Shown: positions 27,547 to 36,566, counted from the first letter of the stretch. The stretch is DNA of 64,000 bases from Halorubrum distributum JCM 10118 (GCF_000337335.1 NZ_AOJN01000049.1:62001-126000); one strand, 5' to 3'. The notes: a model not told the origin generated them from the sequence alone. Program-made: numbers and translations.

Positions 27547-29654
27547 CTGACGCTGTACTCTCAGACCCACGACCCCTGCTGGCGGTCCTCGTCTCGTTCG
27601 TCGCGGCGTTCCTCATCGTCGCGTCGTACCGCTCGCCGAACGTCCGCGAGGGGTGGACGCTCGTCGCGTCGCTCGCGAAGTTCGGCATCGTCGCGTCGAT
27701 GCTGCCGGCGGTCCTCGACGGCGCGGTGTTCGAGTGGTCGGCCGGCGCGTTCCTCCCCGGGATCGGCGCGCCGATCGAGTTCGCGCTCCGCGCGGACGCG
27801 CTCGGCATGCTGTTCGCGTTCCTCGCGAGCGGGCTGTGGATAATCACCTCCTTCTACAGCATCGGCTACATGCGCGGGCTCGACGAGCCGAACCAGACCC
27901 GGTACTTCGCGGCGTTCGCGGTGTCGCTCGCGGCGACGATGGGGATCGCGTTCGCCGGCAACCTCGTGACAATATTCGTCTTCTACGAGCTGCTGTCGAT
28001 CGCGACGTACCCGCTCGTCGCGCACGACGAGACTGCGGAGGCGCGCTCGGCCGGCCGGAAGTACCTCGCGTACACGATGTTCGGCGGCGGCGTGCTCGTC
28101 CTCGCTGGCACCGCGCTCGTCTACCTGCTCGCCGGCTCCGTCGACTTCACCGCCGGCGGCATCGCGGCGCTCGCGAACGCCGACCCCGGGCTGGCGATGC
28201 TCGCCTTCTTCCTGCTCGCGATCGGGTTCGGGGTGAAGGCCGGGATCATGCCGCTCCACCAGTGGCTCCCCGAGGCGATGGTGGCGCCGACCCCCGTTTC
28301 CGGACTGCTCCACGCGGTCGCGGTCGTCAAGTCCGGCGCGTTCGGCGTCTCGCGGGTCGTCCTCGACGTGTTCGGCCCCGAGCTCGTCTACAATCTCTCG
28401 CTCCCGTTCGGCTTCACGGCGGGGCTCGTCCTCTCGACCATCGGGGCGATCACGCTCACCGCGGCCTCGCTCATCGCCCTGCGGAAGGACCACCTGAAGC
28501 GCCGGCTCGCCTACTCGACGATCAGCCAGTTGAGCTACATCATCCTCGGGCTCGGGCTGTTCGGCTGGTACGGGCTCGTGGGCGCGCTGCTCCACATCCC
28601 GGCGCACGCGTTCATGAAGCTCACCCTGTTCTTCTGTGCGGGCAACATCCACGTGTCGACCCACACGGACTACATCTCCCAGATGGCGGGGATCGGCAAG
28701 CGGATGCCGCTGACGATGGGGGCGTTCACGATAGCCTCGCTGGGGATGGCGGGGATCCCGCTCCTCGCCGGCTTCGTCAGCAAGTACTACATGCTGATCG
28801 GCGGGGTGCGGATGGGGATGAACTTCACCCCGGTCGCGTACTACCTCGTCGGCGCGCTGCTGTTGTCGGGCGTGCTCAACATCGCCTACTTCTGGCCGGT
28901 GATCTACACCGCCTTCTTCGAGGCGGAGGACGCCCACGACGCGAAGCCGCTCGTCGACTTCCCGCTCGGCGGCGAGTCGCGCTCGATCGTGGCCGCGACC
29001 GACGGGGGCCGCGCAGGTGACGGGGACGCTGACCAAAACGACGACGACCACGAGGGATCGGCTGACGACGTGGAGGACATCGTCGCGGACGCGGGCGACG
29101 GAGACGACCCCTCGTCCGAGGCCGCCGACGGGGTCGACGAGTCGGACATCCCCGACGCCGACCTCGACGACCTGCCGACCGACGAGGAGGGCGTCGTCCG
29201 GCCGGACTTCGCGGCGAGCGAGCGCGACTTCTCGGAGCCGGCCGAGCGCGTCGACACGGGCGATTACGCGGTCGACGAGCGCCCCTCCGACGCGGACGTG
29301 CCGTTCGGTCCCGGACGCGCCGACCCGGAGGAGTCGGCCTCGGCGGATGCCGTCGAAGCTGACCGCGGCCCCGACGATCCGCACGGCGACCACGACGACG
29401 ATCCGCACGGCGGTCACGACGCGGACACGCACGACGACGGTCACCACGGCGGGCCGCCGGCCGGCGGCTGGAAACACATCGCCGGGCTCGACGCGCTCCG
29501 CGGGCGCGAGTCGACCTGGTTCACGCTCGGGCCGATCCTCGCCGCGATGACGCTCGCGGTGCTGCTCGGCGTGATCCCCTACGAGATGGGCTTCCTGGAG
29601 CTGATCGAGCTCATCGTCGACACGCGGCTCCCCGAGGGGGTGGTGCGCCCGTGA
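27543..29654 (+). CDS. Mrp antiporter MnhA/MnhD-type subunit with long acidic His-rich insert, second of three
   Basis: A 703-residue antiporter subunit. The first 455 residues carry about 13 helices with conserved IFVFYELLSIATYPLV (helix-5 Glu), VKAGIMPLHQWLPEAM (Lys/His), and a LHIPAHAFMKLTLFFCAG block. Residues about 460-641 are a soluble insert dominated by Asp and Glu that ends in a run with nine or so histidines. A final helix follows (about 655-690). The insert has no counterpart in bacterial subunits. It overlaps neighbours by 4 nt on both sides. Confidence 0.92.
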   Translation: MTDAVLSDPRPLLAVLVSFVAAFLIVASYRSPNVREGWTLVASLAKFGIVASMLPAVLDGAVFEWSAGAFLPGIGAPIEFALRADALGMLFAFLASGLWIITSFYSIGYMRGLDEPNQTRYFAAFAVSLAATMGIAFAGNLVTIFVFYELLSIATYPLVAHDETAEARSAGRKYLAYTMFGGGVLVLAGTALVYLLAGSVDFTAGGIAALANADPGLAMLAFFLLAIGFGVKAGIMPLHQWLPEAMVAPTPVSGLLHAVAVVKSGAFGVSRVVLDVFGPELVYNLSLPFGFTAGLVLSTIGAITLTAASLIALRKDHLKRRLAYSTISQLSYIILGLGLFGWYGLVGALLHIPAHAFMKLTLFFCAGNIHVSTHTDYISQMAGIGKRMPLTMGAFTIASLGMAGIPLLAGFVSKYYMLIGGVRMGMNFTPVAYYLVGALLLSGVLNIAYFWPVIYTAFFEAEDAHDAKPLVDFPLGGESRSIVAATDGGRAGDGDADQNDDDHEGSADDVEDIVADAGDGDDPSSEAADGVDESDIPDADLDDLPTDEEGVVRPDFAASERDFSEPAERVDTGDYAVDERPSDADVPFGPGRADPEESASADAVEADRGPDDPHGDHDDDPHGGHDADTHDDGHHGGPPAGGWKHIAGLDALRGRESTWFTLGPILAAMTLAVLLGVIPYEMGFLELIELIVDTRLPEGVVRP

Positions 29655-31429
29655 CGGTTCCCACGAGCCTCCTCACGGCGGTCCCGCCGTACGTCCTGCT
29701 CGCGTTCGCGGCGCTGGCGGTGCTGGCGCTGCCGCGGCGGGCGGGCCACGCGGTGGCCGCGCTGGCGACGGCGCTCACCTTCGTCCAGGCGGTGCTGCTC
29801 GGCGACGGCGGGACGGGCGCGCACCTCGCGACGACGTTCCTCGGCTTCGACGTCGTGTTCTTCAACGTCGACCAGTTCTCCCTGCTGATGGGGGTCGTCG
29901 TCGGCTTCCTCGCGACCGCGGCGGTGCTGTACGCCTACGGCAGCGAGGCGCCGACGTGGGTGACGGCGTTCGCGCTGCTGTACGTCGCCACGACCTTCGG
30001 CACGATCTACGCCGGCGACTGGCTCACGCTGGTCTTCTTCTGGGAGCTGACGGCCGTCACCTCGACGCTGCTGGTCTGGCAGCACGGCGGCGAGGCGGTG
30101 CGGGCGGGCTACCGCTACGCGCTCTTCCACGGCACCGGCGGGACCATCCTGCTCGCCGCCGTCGTCGTCCACTTCGTCAACGCCGGGACGTTCCTGTTCT
30201 CGGAGACGGCCGGAATCGACCCGGCGGCGACGGCCCTCGCGGCGGTCGGCATCGGGATCAACTGCGGGTTCATCTTCCTACACAGCTGGCTGCCGGACAC
30301 CTACCCGCGCCCGCACGTCGCGGCGTCGGTGTTCCTCTCGGTGTTCACGACGAAGACCGCGGCGTACGTGATGTACCGCGCGTTCCCCGAGGGCGGCATG
30401 TGGCTCGCGTACCTCGGCGGCTTCATGGCCGTCTACGGCGCGTTCTTCGCGCTGCTCCAGTACGACCCGCGCCGGCTGCTCTCGTACCACATCCAGGCCC
30501 AGCTCGGCTACATGCTCGCCGGGTTCGGGCTCGCCACGGCGGTCGGCGAGTTCGCCGTCACCGGCGGCTTCGCGCACCTGTTCAACAACGTCCTCTACAA
30601 GAGCCTCCTGTTCATGGCGGTCGGCGTCGTGGTGTACCGGACCGGCGTCGAGGACATCAGGGATATGGGCGGCCTCTGGAAGGTGATGCCCGTCACCTTC
30701 CTCGTCTACCTCGTCGGCGCGGCCTCGATTACGGCGGTGCCGGGGTTCAACGGGTTCATCTCGAAGGGGATGGTGCTCGACTCCGCCCACGAGGTCCACA
30801 ACTACATCCTGCTCCTGGACAGCGGGCTGCTCTGGTGGCTGCTCGTCCTCGGCGGCGTGGGGACGTTCATGTCGTTCATCAAGCTCGGCTACTACATGTT
30901 CTTCCACGGCTCGGCGACGCTGTCGCCGGACGACGCCACGCCGTTCCAGACGGCCGGGATGCTGCTGGCCGCGGGCGCGTGCGTCTTCTTCGGCGTCTTC
31001 TACACCCAGCTGATCGAGCTGATGCCGTTCACGGACCTGATCCTCAGCGACGAGGTGTACTTCAAGCCGTACAGTCAGAGCCACCTGATCGAGAGCGCGG
31101 CGCTGCTGATCGCCGGGTTCGTCGGCTTCTTCGCGCTGAAGCGCCCGCTCGGCTGGCTCGCCCACCGCATGCCGGACGTCGACCGCGTCATCTTCCCGGC
31201 CGCGTTCTACCTCGGGCGGGGTTCCGTGTGGGGCGTCACGGAGCTGTGGGCCGCGGTCGACCGCGCGACGATGGCGCTGGCGGGCGCGACGATGCGGACC
31301 GCGAGCCACCCGCGGGAGGCGCTCTCGCGGGCCGGAGTCGACGTGGAGATCCGCGCCGGCATCGGTCGGAGCGTGCTGCTGTTGACGCTCGCGGCCGGCG
31401 TCGCGCTGTTCGCCTTCCTGCTGGTCTGA
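29651..31429 (+). CDS. Mrp antiporter MnhD-type subunit, third of three
   Basis: A 592-residue antiporter-type subunit with about 14 helices, starting at GTG in the stop overlap of the preceding gene. Conserved elements are TLVFFWELTAVTSTLLVWQH (helix-5 Glu), INCGFIFLHSWLPDTYPRPH, and a FAHLFNNVLYKSLLFMAVG block with the charged residues of the proton path. The C-terminus includes a NuoL-like long amphipathic part and a last helix. This ends the overlapping operon begun at 22133. Confidence 0.92.
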   Translation: MTVPTSLLTAVPPYVLLAFAALAVLALPRRAGHAVAALATALTFVQAVLLGDGGTGAHLATTFLGFDVVFFNVDQFSLLMGVVVGFLATAAVLYAYGSEAPTWVTAFALLYVATTFGTIYAGDWLTLVFFWELTAVTSTLLVWQHGGEAVRAGYRYALFHGTGGTILLAAVVVHFVNAGTFLFSETAGIDPAATALAAVGIGINCGFIFLHSWLPDTYPRPHVAASVFLSVFTTKTAAYVMYRAFPEGGMWLAYLGGFMAVYGAFFALLQYDPRRLLSYHIQAQLGYMLAGFGLATAVGEFAVTGGFAHLFNNVLYKSLLFMAVGVVVYRTGVEDIRDMGGLWKVMPVTFLVYLVGAASITAVPGFNGFISKGMVLDSAHEVHNYILLLDSGLLWWLLVLGGVGTFMSFIKLGYYMFFHGSATLSPDDATPFQTAGMLLAAGACVFFGVFYTQLIELMPFTDLILSDEVYFKPYSQSHLIESAALLIAGFVGFFALKRPLGWLAHRMPDVDRVIFPAAFYLGRGSVWGVTELWAAVDRATMALAGATMRTASHPREALSRAGVDVEIRAGIGRSVLLLTLAAGVALFAFLLV

Positions 31430-31481
31430 CCCCGCGGCGCGGTCGGCCCGCGCTCGCGCCGCGCCGCACGTCTGTCCGGCG

Positions 31482-31838
31482 TCACCCCGTCTCGTCGTCG
31501 GTCCGGCGCGCCTGCTCGCTAAGCGTGAGGAAGGCCACCGCACCGAAGAACGCGACCACGAACCCGAAGACAGCGGCGTCTTCGCCGGCGTAGTGGCCGA
31601 ACAGAAGCGGCGTGACGCTCAGACCGAAGAGCCCCACTCCGTAACCGATCCGGTCGGTGCGCCCCTCGAACCGCGGCGCCGCCGCGAGCAGCGAGACGTC
31701 GAACGCGAGGTAGAAGTAGGCGGCTCCGGCGTACACGGCCGCCGTGCCGACGGCGGTCGGGAGGTACGGGACGAGCTCGTAGACGCCGAGCGCGGCGAGC
31801 AGGCCGACGCCGGTCGCGAGCGGGAGGGCTCGGTTCAC
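31482..31838 (-). CDS. Hypothetical four-helix membrane protein
   Basis: A 118-residue protein with four hydrophobic segments (about 5-25, 29-52, 66-84, 88-107) and a short charged C-terminus. No signature residues identify a family. It is convergent with the Mrp operon, whose last stop lies 53 nt away. An A5 run on the plus strand at 31863-31867 lies just upstream of its start. Confidence 0.7.
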   Translation of the reverse strand: MNRALPLATGVGLLAALGVYELVPYLPTAVGTAAVYAGAAYFYLAFDVSLLAAAPRFEGRTDRIGYGVGLFGLSVTPLLFGHYAGEDAAVFGFVVAFFGAVAFLTLSEQARRTDDETG

Positions 31839-31943
31839 GGGCGTCCGGTTCGACGTCGGGGGTAAAAAGCGCCGCGTCGACGCCTTCTGGTCGTCGCGTG
31901 TGATTCAGGTCGGGACCGAGCGGGAAAGCCGAGCAGTTCGGCG

Positions 31944-32297
31944 TCAGTACTCCTCGTAGGCGAGATTCATCATCCACTGCGAGAAGGCGTCGGCCTGCGC
32001 GTCGACCTCCTCCTCCCCGATGAACGGCGAGAGCATGTCGTCGGCCATCAAAAGCGAGAAGTCGAGGTCGCGCGGCGCGGGCTCCAAGTAGTAGGTGTTG
32101 TGGCCGTCGTAGACGGTGTCTTCCCGCTGGATGACCCCGGCCTCCTCCAACGACTCGGCGATGCGGCTCCCCTTCCGCGAGGAGACGTCGAGTTCCTTCC
32201 AGAAGTCGCTCTGGTGGATGCCGCCGGTCTCGCGGATGAGTTCGAGACCGGCGCGCTCGTCCGCCGACAGGTCGGACTCGATTTCGGACGCGCTCAT
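31944..32297 (-). CDS. Winged-helix transcriptional regulator (MarR/TrmB-like)
   Basis: A 117-residue protein. Residues 10-70 form a typical archaeal winged helix (ERAGLELIRETGGIHQSDFWKELDVSS, then KGSRIAESLEEAGVIQRE) with a beta wing at DTVYDGHNTYYLE. The C-terminal part is acidic and helical (about 75-117) and may dimerise. It stands alone with its own upstream region. The regulated gene is unknown. Confidence 0.82.
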   Translation of the reverse strand: MSASEIESDLSADERAGLELIRETGGIHQSDFWKELDVSSRKGSRIAESLEEAGVIQREDTVYDGHNTYYLEPAPRDLDFSLLMADDMLSPFIGEEEVDAQADAFSQWMMNLAYEEY

Positions 32298-32370
32298 ACT
32301 CTCTCACGCCTCCCGAATCGCTTAAAACTGGCTTTCCGGTCGGACGCCTCGCGGCCGCACGGGGCTCGTC

Positions 32371-33150
32371 TCACCGGCCGGCGGGCACGAAGTCCTCGGG
32401 GAGCGACACCGCCTTCGTCGGCGTCTCGCAGGGCGGGCCGTCGGCGTACGCGACCGCGGGGTCGTCGCCGGTCCGGATCCGGGTGAACGACCGGGTTCCG
32501 AACTCCTCGCCGTGGAGGCAGGCGCCGTACTCGTGGTCGGCGAGGACCCCGCTCGCGCGGTCGAGCCACGACGCGCCCGTCTCGCCCGGCTCCGGGACGA
32601 GCGCGGCCGCGATCCGCCTGGCGCTGTCCGCGCGCTCCTCGCCGAACTCCCGCCGCCGCTCGGGGACCGCGAACCGCTCCGCACCGTTGACCACGCCGCC
32701 GACGTTGCCGACGACGTGGACGCCCGGGTCGAGTCGGGTCACGGCGAGGCCGCCGTCGTACGTCAGGAGGAACGCCGCCCGCCCGTCGGCGAGGACGAGG
32801 TTGAAGCCGTCGTACGCGCGCTCGTCGAGCTCGCGCTCGACCGCCCGGACCGCGTCCTCGGCGGAGGCGGCCGTCAGGCAGTCGCGGACGAGCAGCCCGC
32901 GCGAGCGGTCGCCCTCGCGGTCGGCGTCGAGCCACCGGTTCGTGACCGCGACGACGAGGCCGCCCTCGGAGACGCCGATCCACGTCCCGCCGGCCTCGGC
33001 GTCGCGCGGGGCGACGTACCGGACGCCGTCGCCGTCGGCCGTTCGGAGCGTCGGCGGTTCGCTCGGGCGGTCGAGCGCCTCGTCGCGGGTGGCCGCGAGC
33101 GCGACGGGGGCGTCGCCGAACGTCCGCCACGCGAGAGTCAGTGTGCACAC
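32371..33150 (-). CDS. NRDE/TANGO2-family protein
   Basis: A 259-residue protein of the NRDE family, named for its N-terminal Asn-Arg-Asp-Glu motif, seen here as ATRDEALDRP near residues 20-29. Cys2 directly after the initiator Met could be exposed as an N-terminal nucleophile, as in Ntn hydrolases. GGTWIGVSEGGLVVAVTNR near 54 and a GVHVVGNV block are further matches. The family has been linked to heme or lipid handling in eukaryotes, but no activity can be assigned here. Confidence 0.88.
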   Translation of the reverse strand: MCTLTLAWRTFGDAPVALAATRDEALDRPSEPPTLRTADGDGVRYVAPRDAEAGGTWIGVSEGGLVVAVTNRWLDADREGDRSRGLLVRDCLTAASAEDAVRAVERELDERAYDGFNLVLADGRAAFLLTYDGGLAVTRLDPGVHVVGNVGGVVNGAERFAVPERRREFGEERADSARRIAAALVPEPGETGASWLDRASGVLADHEYGACLHGEEFGTRSFTRIRTGDDPAVAYADGPPCETPTKAVSLPEDFVPAGR

Positions 33151-33254
33151 GCCATCGAGTACGCCCGAACGACTGAAAACTCCACGGGGGTCCGACGCAC
33201 GTGTTTACTCACAATAAAAGAAATCTTTTGGTGACTGACCGCTTGGGTCCGGAT

Positions 33255-34325
33255 ATGAACGCGATTGCCGTCTACGAGGGAGCCGACGAACCGGTCGTGA
33301 CAGCGAAGCCGCGACCGGAGCCCGCGCCCGGCGAGGCGCTGGTTCGGACCCTGCGGGTCGGCGTGGACGGGACCGACCACGAGGTCATCGCCGGCGGTCA
33401 CGGGGGAACGCCCGCGGGCGAGGACCACCTCGTGTTGGGTCACGAGGCCGTCGGCGTGGTCGAGGACCCGAACGACACGCCGTTCGAGGCCGGCGACGTC
33501 GTCGTTCCGACGGTGCGCCGCCCGCCGAACGGGGCGAACGAGTACTTCGCGCGCGGCGAGCCCGACATGGCGCCGGACGGCGAGTACCACGAGCGCGGCA
33601 TCGTCGGCGCGCACGGCTTCATGGCCGAGTACTTCACCAGCCCGGCGGAGTTCCTGGTCGAGATCCCGCCGGCGCTCGCGGAGTGGGGGTTCCTCGTGGA
33701 GCCGATATCGATCGCGGAGAAGGCGATCGAGCACGCGTACGCCAGCCGGTCGGCGTTCGGCTGGGAGCCCCAGTCGGCGCTCGTGCTGGGCAACGGCTCG
33801 CTCGGCCTGCTGACGGTCGCGACGCTCGACGAGGAGTTCGATCGGATCTACTGTCTCGGGCGTCGCGAGCGCCCCGACCCGACGATCGACATCATCGAGT
33901 CGCTGGGGGCGACGTACGTGAACTCCAACGACACCGCGGTCCCCGAGGTCCCAGAGGCGTACGAGCCGATGGACTTCGTCTTCGAGGCGACCGGCTACGC
34001 GCCGCACGCCTTCGAGACCATCGAGGCGCTCGCGCCCAACGGCGTCGGCGCGCTGCTCGGCGTCCCGGGCGACTGGGAGTTCGAGGTCGACGGCGGCCGG
34101 CTCCACCGGGAGTTCGTCCTCCACAACAAGGCGCTCGTCGGCAGCGTCAACTCCGGGTACGGCCACTTCGAGTCGGCCGTCGAGTCGCTCGCGGCGCTCC
34201 CCGAGTCGTTCTTGGGCGATCTCGTGACGGGAATTCACGGGCTCGACGACTTCGAGGCCGCGTTCGCGGATGACGACACGACTATTAAAACGGCGGTCGA
34301 ATTCGGCGCATATGAAGAACGTTGA
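33255..34325 (+). CDS. gdh: Glucose 1-dehydrogenase (zinc-dependent MDR, haloarchaeal type)
   Basis: Oxidises glucose to gluconolactone with NAD(P)+, the first step of the semi-phosphorylative Entner-Doudoroff route in haloarchaea. The product has 356 residues. Zinc-site residues match the known haloarchaeal enzyme: Asp38 in place of the usual Cys, His63 and Glu64 in LGHEAVG, and Glu149 in VEPIS. The cofactor loop is GNGSLG at 179-184. Its end overlaps gfcR by 14 nt, tying enzyme and regulator together. Confidence 0.95.
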   Translation: MNAIAVYEGADEPVVTAKPRPEPAPGEALVRTLRVGVDGTDHEVIAGGHGGTPAGEDHLVLGHEAVGVVEDPNDTPFEAGDVVVPTVRRPPNGANEYFARGEPDMAPDGEYHERGIVGAHGFMAEYFTSPAEFLVEIPPALAEWGFLVEPISIAEKAIEHAYASRSAFGWEPQSALVLGNGSLGLLTVATLDEEFDRIYCLGRRERPDPTIDIIESLGATYVNSNDTAVPEVPEAYEPMDFVFEATGYAPHAFETIEALAPNGVGALLGVPGDWEFEVDGGRLHREFVLHNKALVGSVNSGYGHFESAVESLAALPESFLGDLVTGIHGLDDFEAAFADDDTTIKTAVEFGAYEER

Positions 34326-34944
34326 CGACCTCATCGACAGCGCGGCCGAGCTCGCCGAGCGGGGGCTCTCGAAGGGCGAAATCGCGGACGAGCTGAACGT
34401 CTCCCGCGAGACGGCGAGCTGGCTGGTCGAGCGCGGCGGCGGGGCGGAGAGCGCGGAGGCCGCGGACGCGACCGCCTCCGCCGACATCCACGTCGACTGG
34501 TCGGCGCTCGGGCGCGACTCGACCCGCCTCGGCTACGCGGCCAGCGCGATGGCGGACCTCCTGGCCAAGCAGGGCGAGGCGGTCGACCTGACGGTCGGCA
34601 TCGAGAAGGCGGGCGCGCCGCTCGCGACCGCGGTCGCGGACCGGCTCGACACCGACCTCGGCACGTACGCGCCCGCGAAACACCAGTGGGAGGAGGGGGA
34701 CATCGACGAGCACGGCGGCGGCTTCTCGCGGAACTTCGCCGCGATCCGGAACCGCGACTGCTACGTCGTCGACGACATCATCACCTCGGGGACGACGATG
34801 CGGGAGTCGATCGACGCGATCCGCGAGCAGGGCGGCGAGCCGGTCGCGTGCGTCGTCCTCGTCGACAAGATGGGGTACGACGACATCGACGGCGTCCCGG
34901 TCTACTCGCTCGTCGACGTCGTCCGCGTCGACCGCGACGAGTAG
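34312..34944 (+). CDS. gfcR: GfcR-type transcriptional regulator of glucose catabolism (PRTase fold)
   Basis: A 210-residue regulator often misannotated as orotate phosphoribosyltransferase. Residues 1-45 form a helix-turn-helix (LAERGLSKGEIADELNVSRET). Residues 55-205 form a type I phosphoribosyltransferase domain with the PRPP loop VVDDIITSGTT near 150-160. In Haloferax, GfcR activates glucose degradation genes. Here it overlaps glucose dehydrogenase by 14 nt, supporting the same role. Its stop is only 22 nt before the TATA box of repeat copy E. Confidence 0.92.
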   Translation: MKNVDDLIDSAAELAERGLSKGEIADELNVSRETASWLVERGGGAESAEAADATASADIHVDWSALGRDSTRLGYAASAMADLLAKQGEAVDLTVGIEKAGAPLATAVADRLDTDLGTYAPAKHQWEEGDIDEHGGGFSRNFAAIRNRDCYVVDDIITSGTTMRESIDAIREQGGEPVACVVLVDKMGYDDIDGVPVYSLVDVVRVDRDE

Positions 34945-34965
34945 GACTGCGGGCGCGCTCGCCGA

Positions 34966-34975
34966 TATTTATAAA
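34966..34975 (+). promoter_or_regulatory. TATA box in front of repeat copy E
   Basis: TATTTATAAA, about 30 nt before the degenerate 5-prime block of copy E. The spacing fits promotion of the element. A similar box precedes each other copy. Confidence 0.5.
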
Positions 34976-35000
34976 GGCGGATCGTCCGAGAGACACGCAG

Positions 35001-35310
35001 CGTCGGCGTGCGCCGGTGAGCGGCCCGCAGGGCCGCGAACCGACCGCACGAGGGAGTCAGTCGCCGGAGCGAAGCGGAGGCGACTGACGAGGCTGGGGAG
35101 GCGTGAGGCGCGGTTGCTGTGCGGGCGGGACTCGAAGGGGCAGTCGCGAGGACGAAGCCCGGCGTTCACGAGAGCGGAGCTCTCGTGAGCCAACCAGAAT
35201 GCGGAGCGTTCTGGTGACGACGTAAGCACTGGAGAGAACGAACGGAGTGAGCGACCGAAGCGCGCAGCGAGCCGCGCGAGTCCTCGCGACTGGGGCTTTG
35301 GCGGTGTTCG
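35001..35310 (+). repeat. Dispersed structured intergenic element, copy E (candidate ncRNA)
   Basis: The 5-prime block is altered (GTCGGCGTGCGCCGG), but the outer P1 helix still pairs (CGTGCG with CGCACG). P2 pairs 35056-35065 with 35079-35088 (10 bp, perfect). P3 pairs 35141-35153 with 35280-35292 (13 bp, perfect). Between P3 and GACGTAAGCAC lie the same two hairpins found in copy B: TCACGAGAGC/GCTCTCGTGA and CCAGAATGC/GCGTTCTGG. The remaining gap up to the glutaredoxin gene holds tail units with TTTATAAG boxes. Confidence 0.75.
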
Positions 35311-35375
35311 CCGTCGCTCCGTCAGTAGCTGTTTATAAGTGAACGACTGGGGCTTTGGCCGTGTTCGCCGTTGAT
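35290..35375 (+). repeat. Tail units of copy E
   Basis: Two units begin at 35290 (CTGGGGCTTTGGCGG) and 35347 (CTGGGGCTTTGGCCG), spaced 57 bp, with GTTTATAAGTGAACG between them at 35331-35345. Each continues with TGTTCGCCGT. The pattern matches copies A and F. Confidence 0.65.
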
Positions 35376-35476
35376 CTACTGTTAGTCCGCATTAACCGAC
35401 CAAGCGACCGCTCACCTCACGATCGCCGCTCGTCCCGTGCGGAACCCATTTGCCTCGCCGACGCGTACCCGGTCGC

Positions 35477-35821
35477 ATGACGTTCAGCCCCGAAACGGAC
35501 GCCGACTCCGAGGAAATCGAAGCGCGCGTCGAGAACACGATCGCCGACAACGACGTGGTGCTGTTCATGAAGGGGAACCGCCTGATGCCGCAGTGCGGCT
35601 ACTCGAAGCGCGCCGTCGAACTCATCTCCCAGCACGTCGAGGAGTTCGAGACGGTCGACGTGCTGCCCGCGCTCCCGCAGTACCGCGAGGCGCTCGAGTC
35701 GCACAGCGGCTGGGAGACGATTCCGCAGACGTTCGTCGACGGCGAGTTCGTCGGCGGCAGCGACGTGCTCGCCGAACTCGACGAGCGCGGCGAACTCGCC
35801 GCCGAACTGGGCGCGGAGTGA
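35477..35821 (+). CDS. Monothiol glutaredoxin (Grx4/Grx5 type)
   Basis: A 114-residue glutaredoxin fold. The active site CGYS at 40-43 has a single cysteine in a CGFS-like motif, and FMKGNRLMPQ upstream matches the Grx4 K-G-x-x-x-x-P-x block. TIPQTFVDGEFVGGSDVLAEL (79-99) supplies the cis-Pro and the GG-S-D glutathione site. Such proteins carry iron-sulfur clusters rather than reduce disulfides. The start is the ATG at 35477. Confidence 0.93.
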   Translation: MTFSPETDADSEEIEARVENTIADNDVVLFMKGNRLMPQCGYSKRAVELISQHVEEFETVDVLPALPQYREALESHSGWETIPQTFVDGEFVGGSDVLAELDERGELAAELGAE

Positions 35822-35996
35822 GGTCGGGGGCGCCGCGGACTCCCGCCCGAATCCCTGACGCGCCGGCCGCGCGCCGCGCCGATCCTCACACCTCGAAGGG
35901 CAGTCCATATAAACCCACGGTGCCTATGTGGGGTAGGTGCAGCCGTTGCCGCTGCCGCCGTGACCACCGGTTCGACCCCACCGCATTCCACAAACA

Positions 35997-36566
35997 ATGA
36001 CAGGCCGCGTGTTCCGACTTCATTCGACGCTCGAACTGCCCCTCGAAGACGTAGAGACGTACTTCGACGAAGACCCCGATCTGCCCCCGGAGATCGACGA
36101 CATCGACATCACGCGTCGAAACAACACACTCATCATCAAGGCCCTGTCCGACGACGAGTCGATCAGCAAGTACACGCCCACGGCGCAGCTGAAGGCGTCG
36201 GTCACGGAGACCCGCGTCTGGGAGGAGGAGCCGCCGCGCGCCGGCGGCCCGCAGTGGATGGACGACGAGGAGGAAGAGATCCCCTCCGAGCTCGTCGAGT
36301 TCGCCTGCTTCAAGGGCGACCGCGAGACCGTCCTCCAGAACTCCGCGCTCCAGTACCCGATGTTTCGGGTGCTTCGCAAGATCGCGACGCTCTCCGAGAA
36401 GGGGACGCTGACCGCGATCACGGAGGAGGACGGGGAGCTGGAGGCGACCCGCATTGTCGAGGGCGAGCCCCGCCCCGCCAGTATCGAGGTCGTCGAGAGC
36501 CCGCAGGGCGCGGGCGAGGGCGACGGCGGCGTCAACTGGCGCGACAACGACTTCATCTCGGACTGA
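35997..36566 (+). CDS. Conserved haloarchaeal protein, unknown function
   Basis: A 189-residue, strongly acidic, soluble protein. It has no cysteine cluster or catalytic signature. Strand-like segments (GRVFRLHSTLELPLEDV, NTLIIKALS) precede an acidic patch (DDEEEEIPSE, about 88-97) and a helical region (YPMFRVLRKIATLSEKG). It may match a haloarchaeal DUF family (DUF7110 is possible), but I am not certain. A CATATAAA box near 35907-35914 could be its promoter, with a leader of about 60 nt. Confidence 0.75.
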   Translation: MTGRVFRLHSTLELPLEDVETYFDEDPDLPPEIDDIDITRRNNTLIIKALSDDESISKYTPTAQLKASVTETRVWEEEPPRAGGPQWMDDEEEEIPSELVEFACFKGDRETVLQNSALQYPMFRVLRKIATLSEKGTLTAITEEDGELEATRIVEGEPRPASIEVVESPQGAGEGDGGVNWRDNDFISD

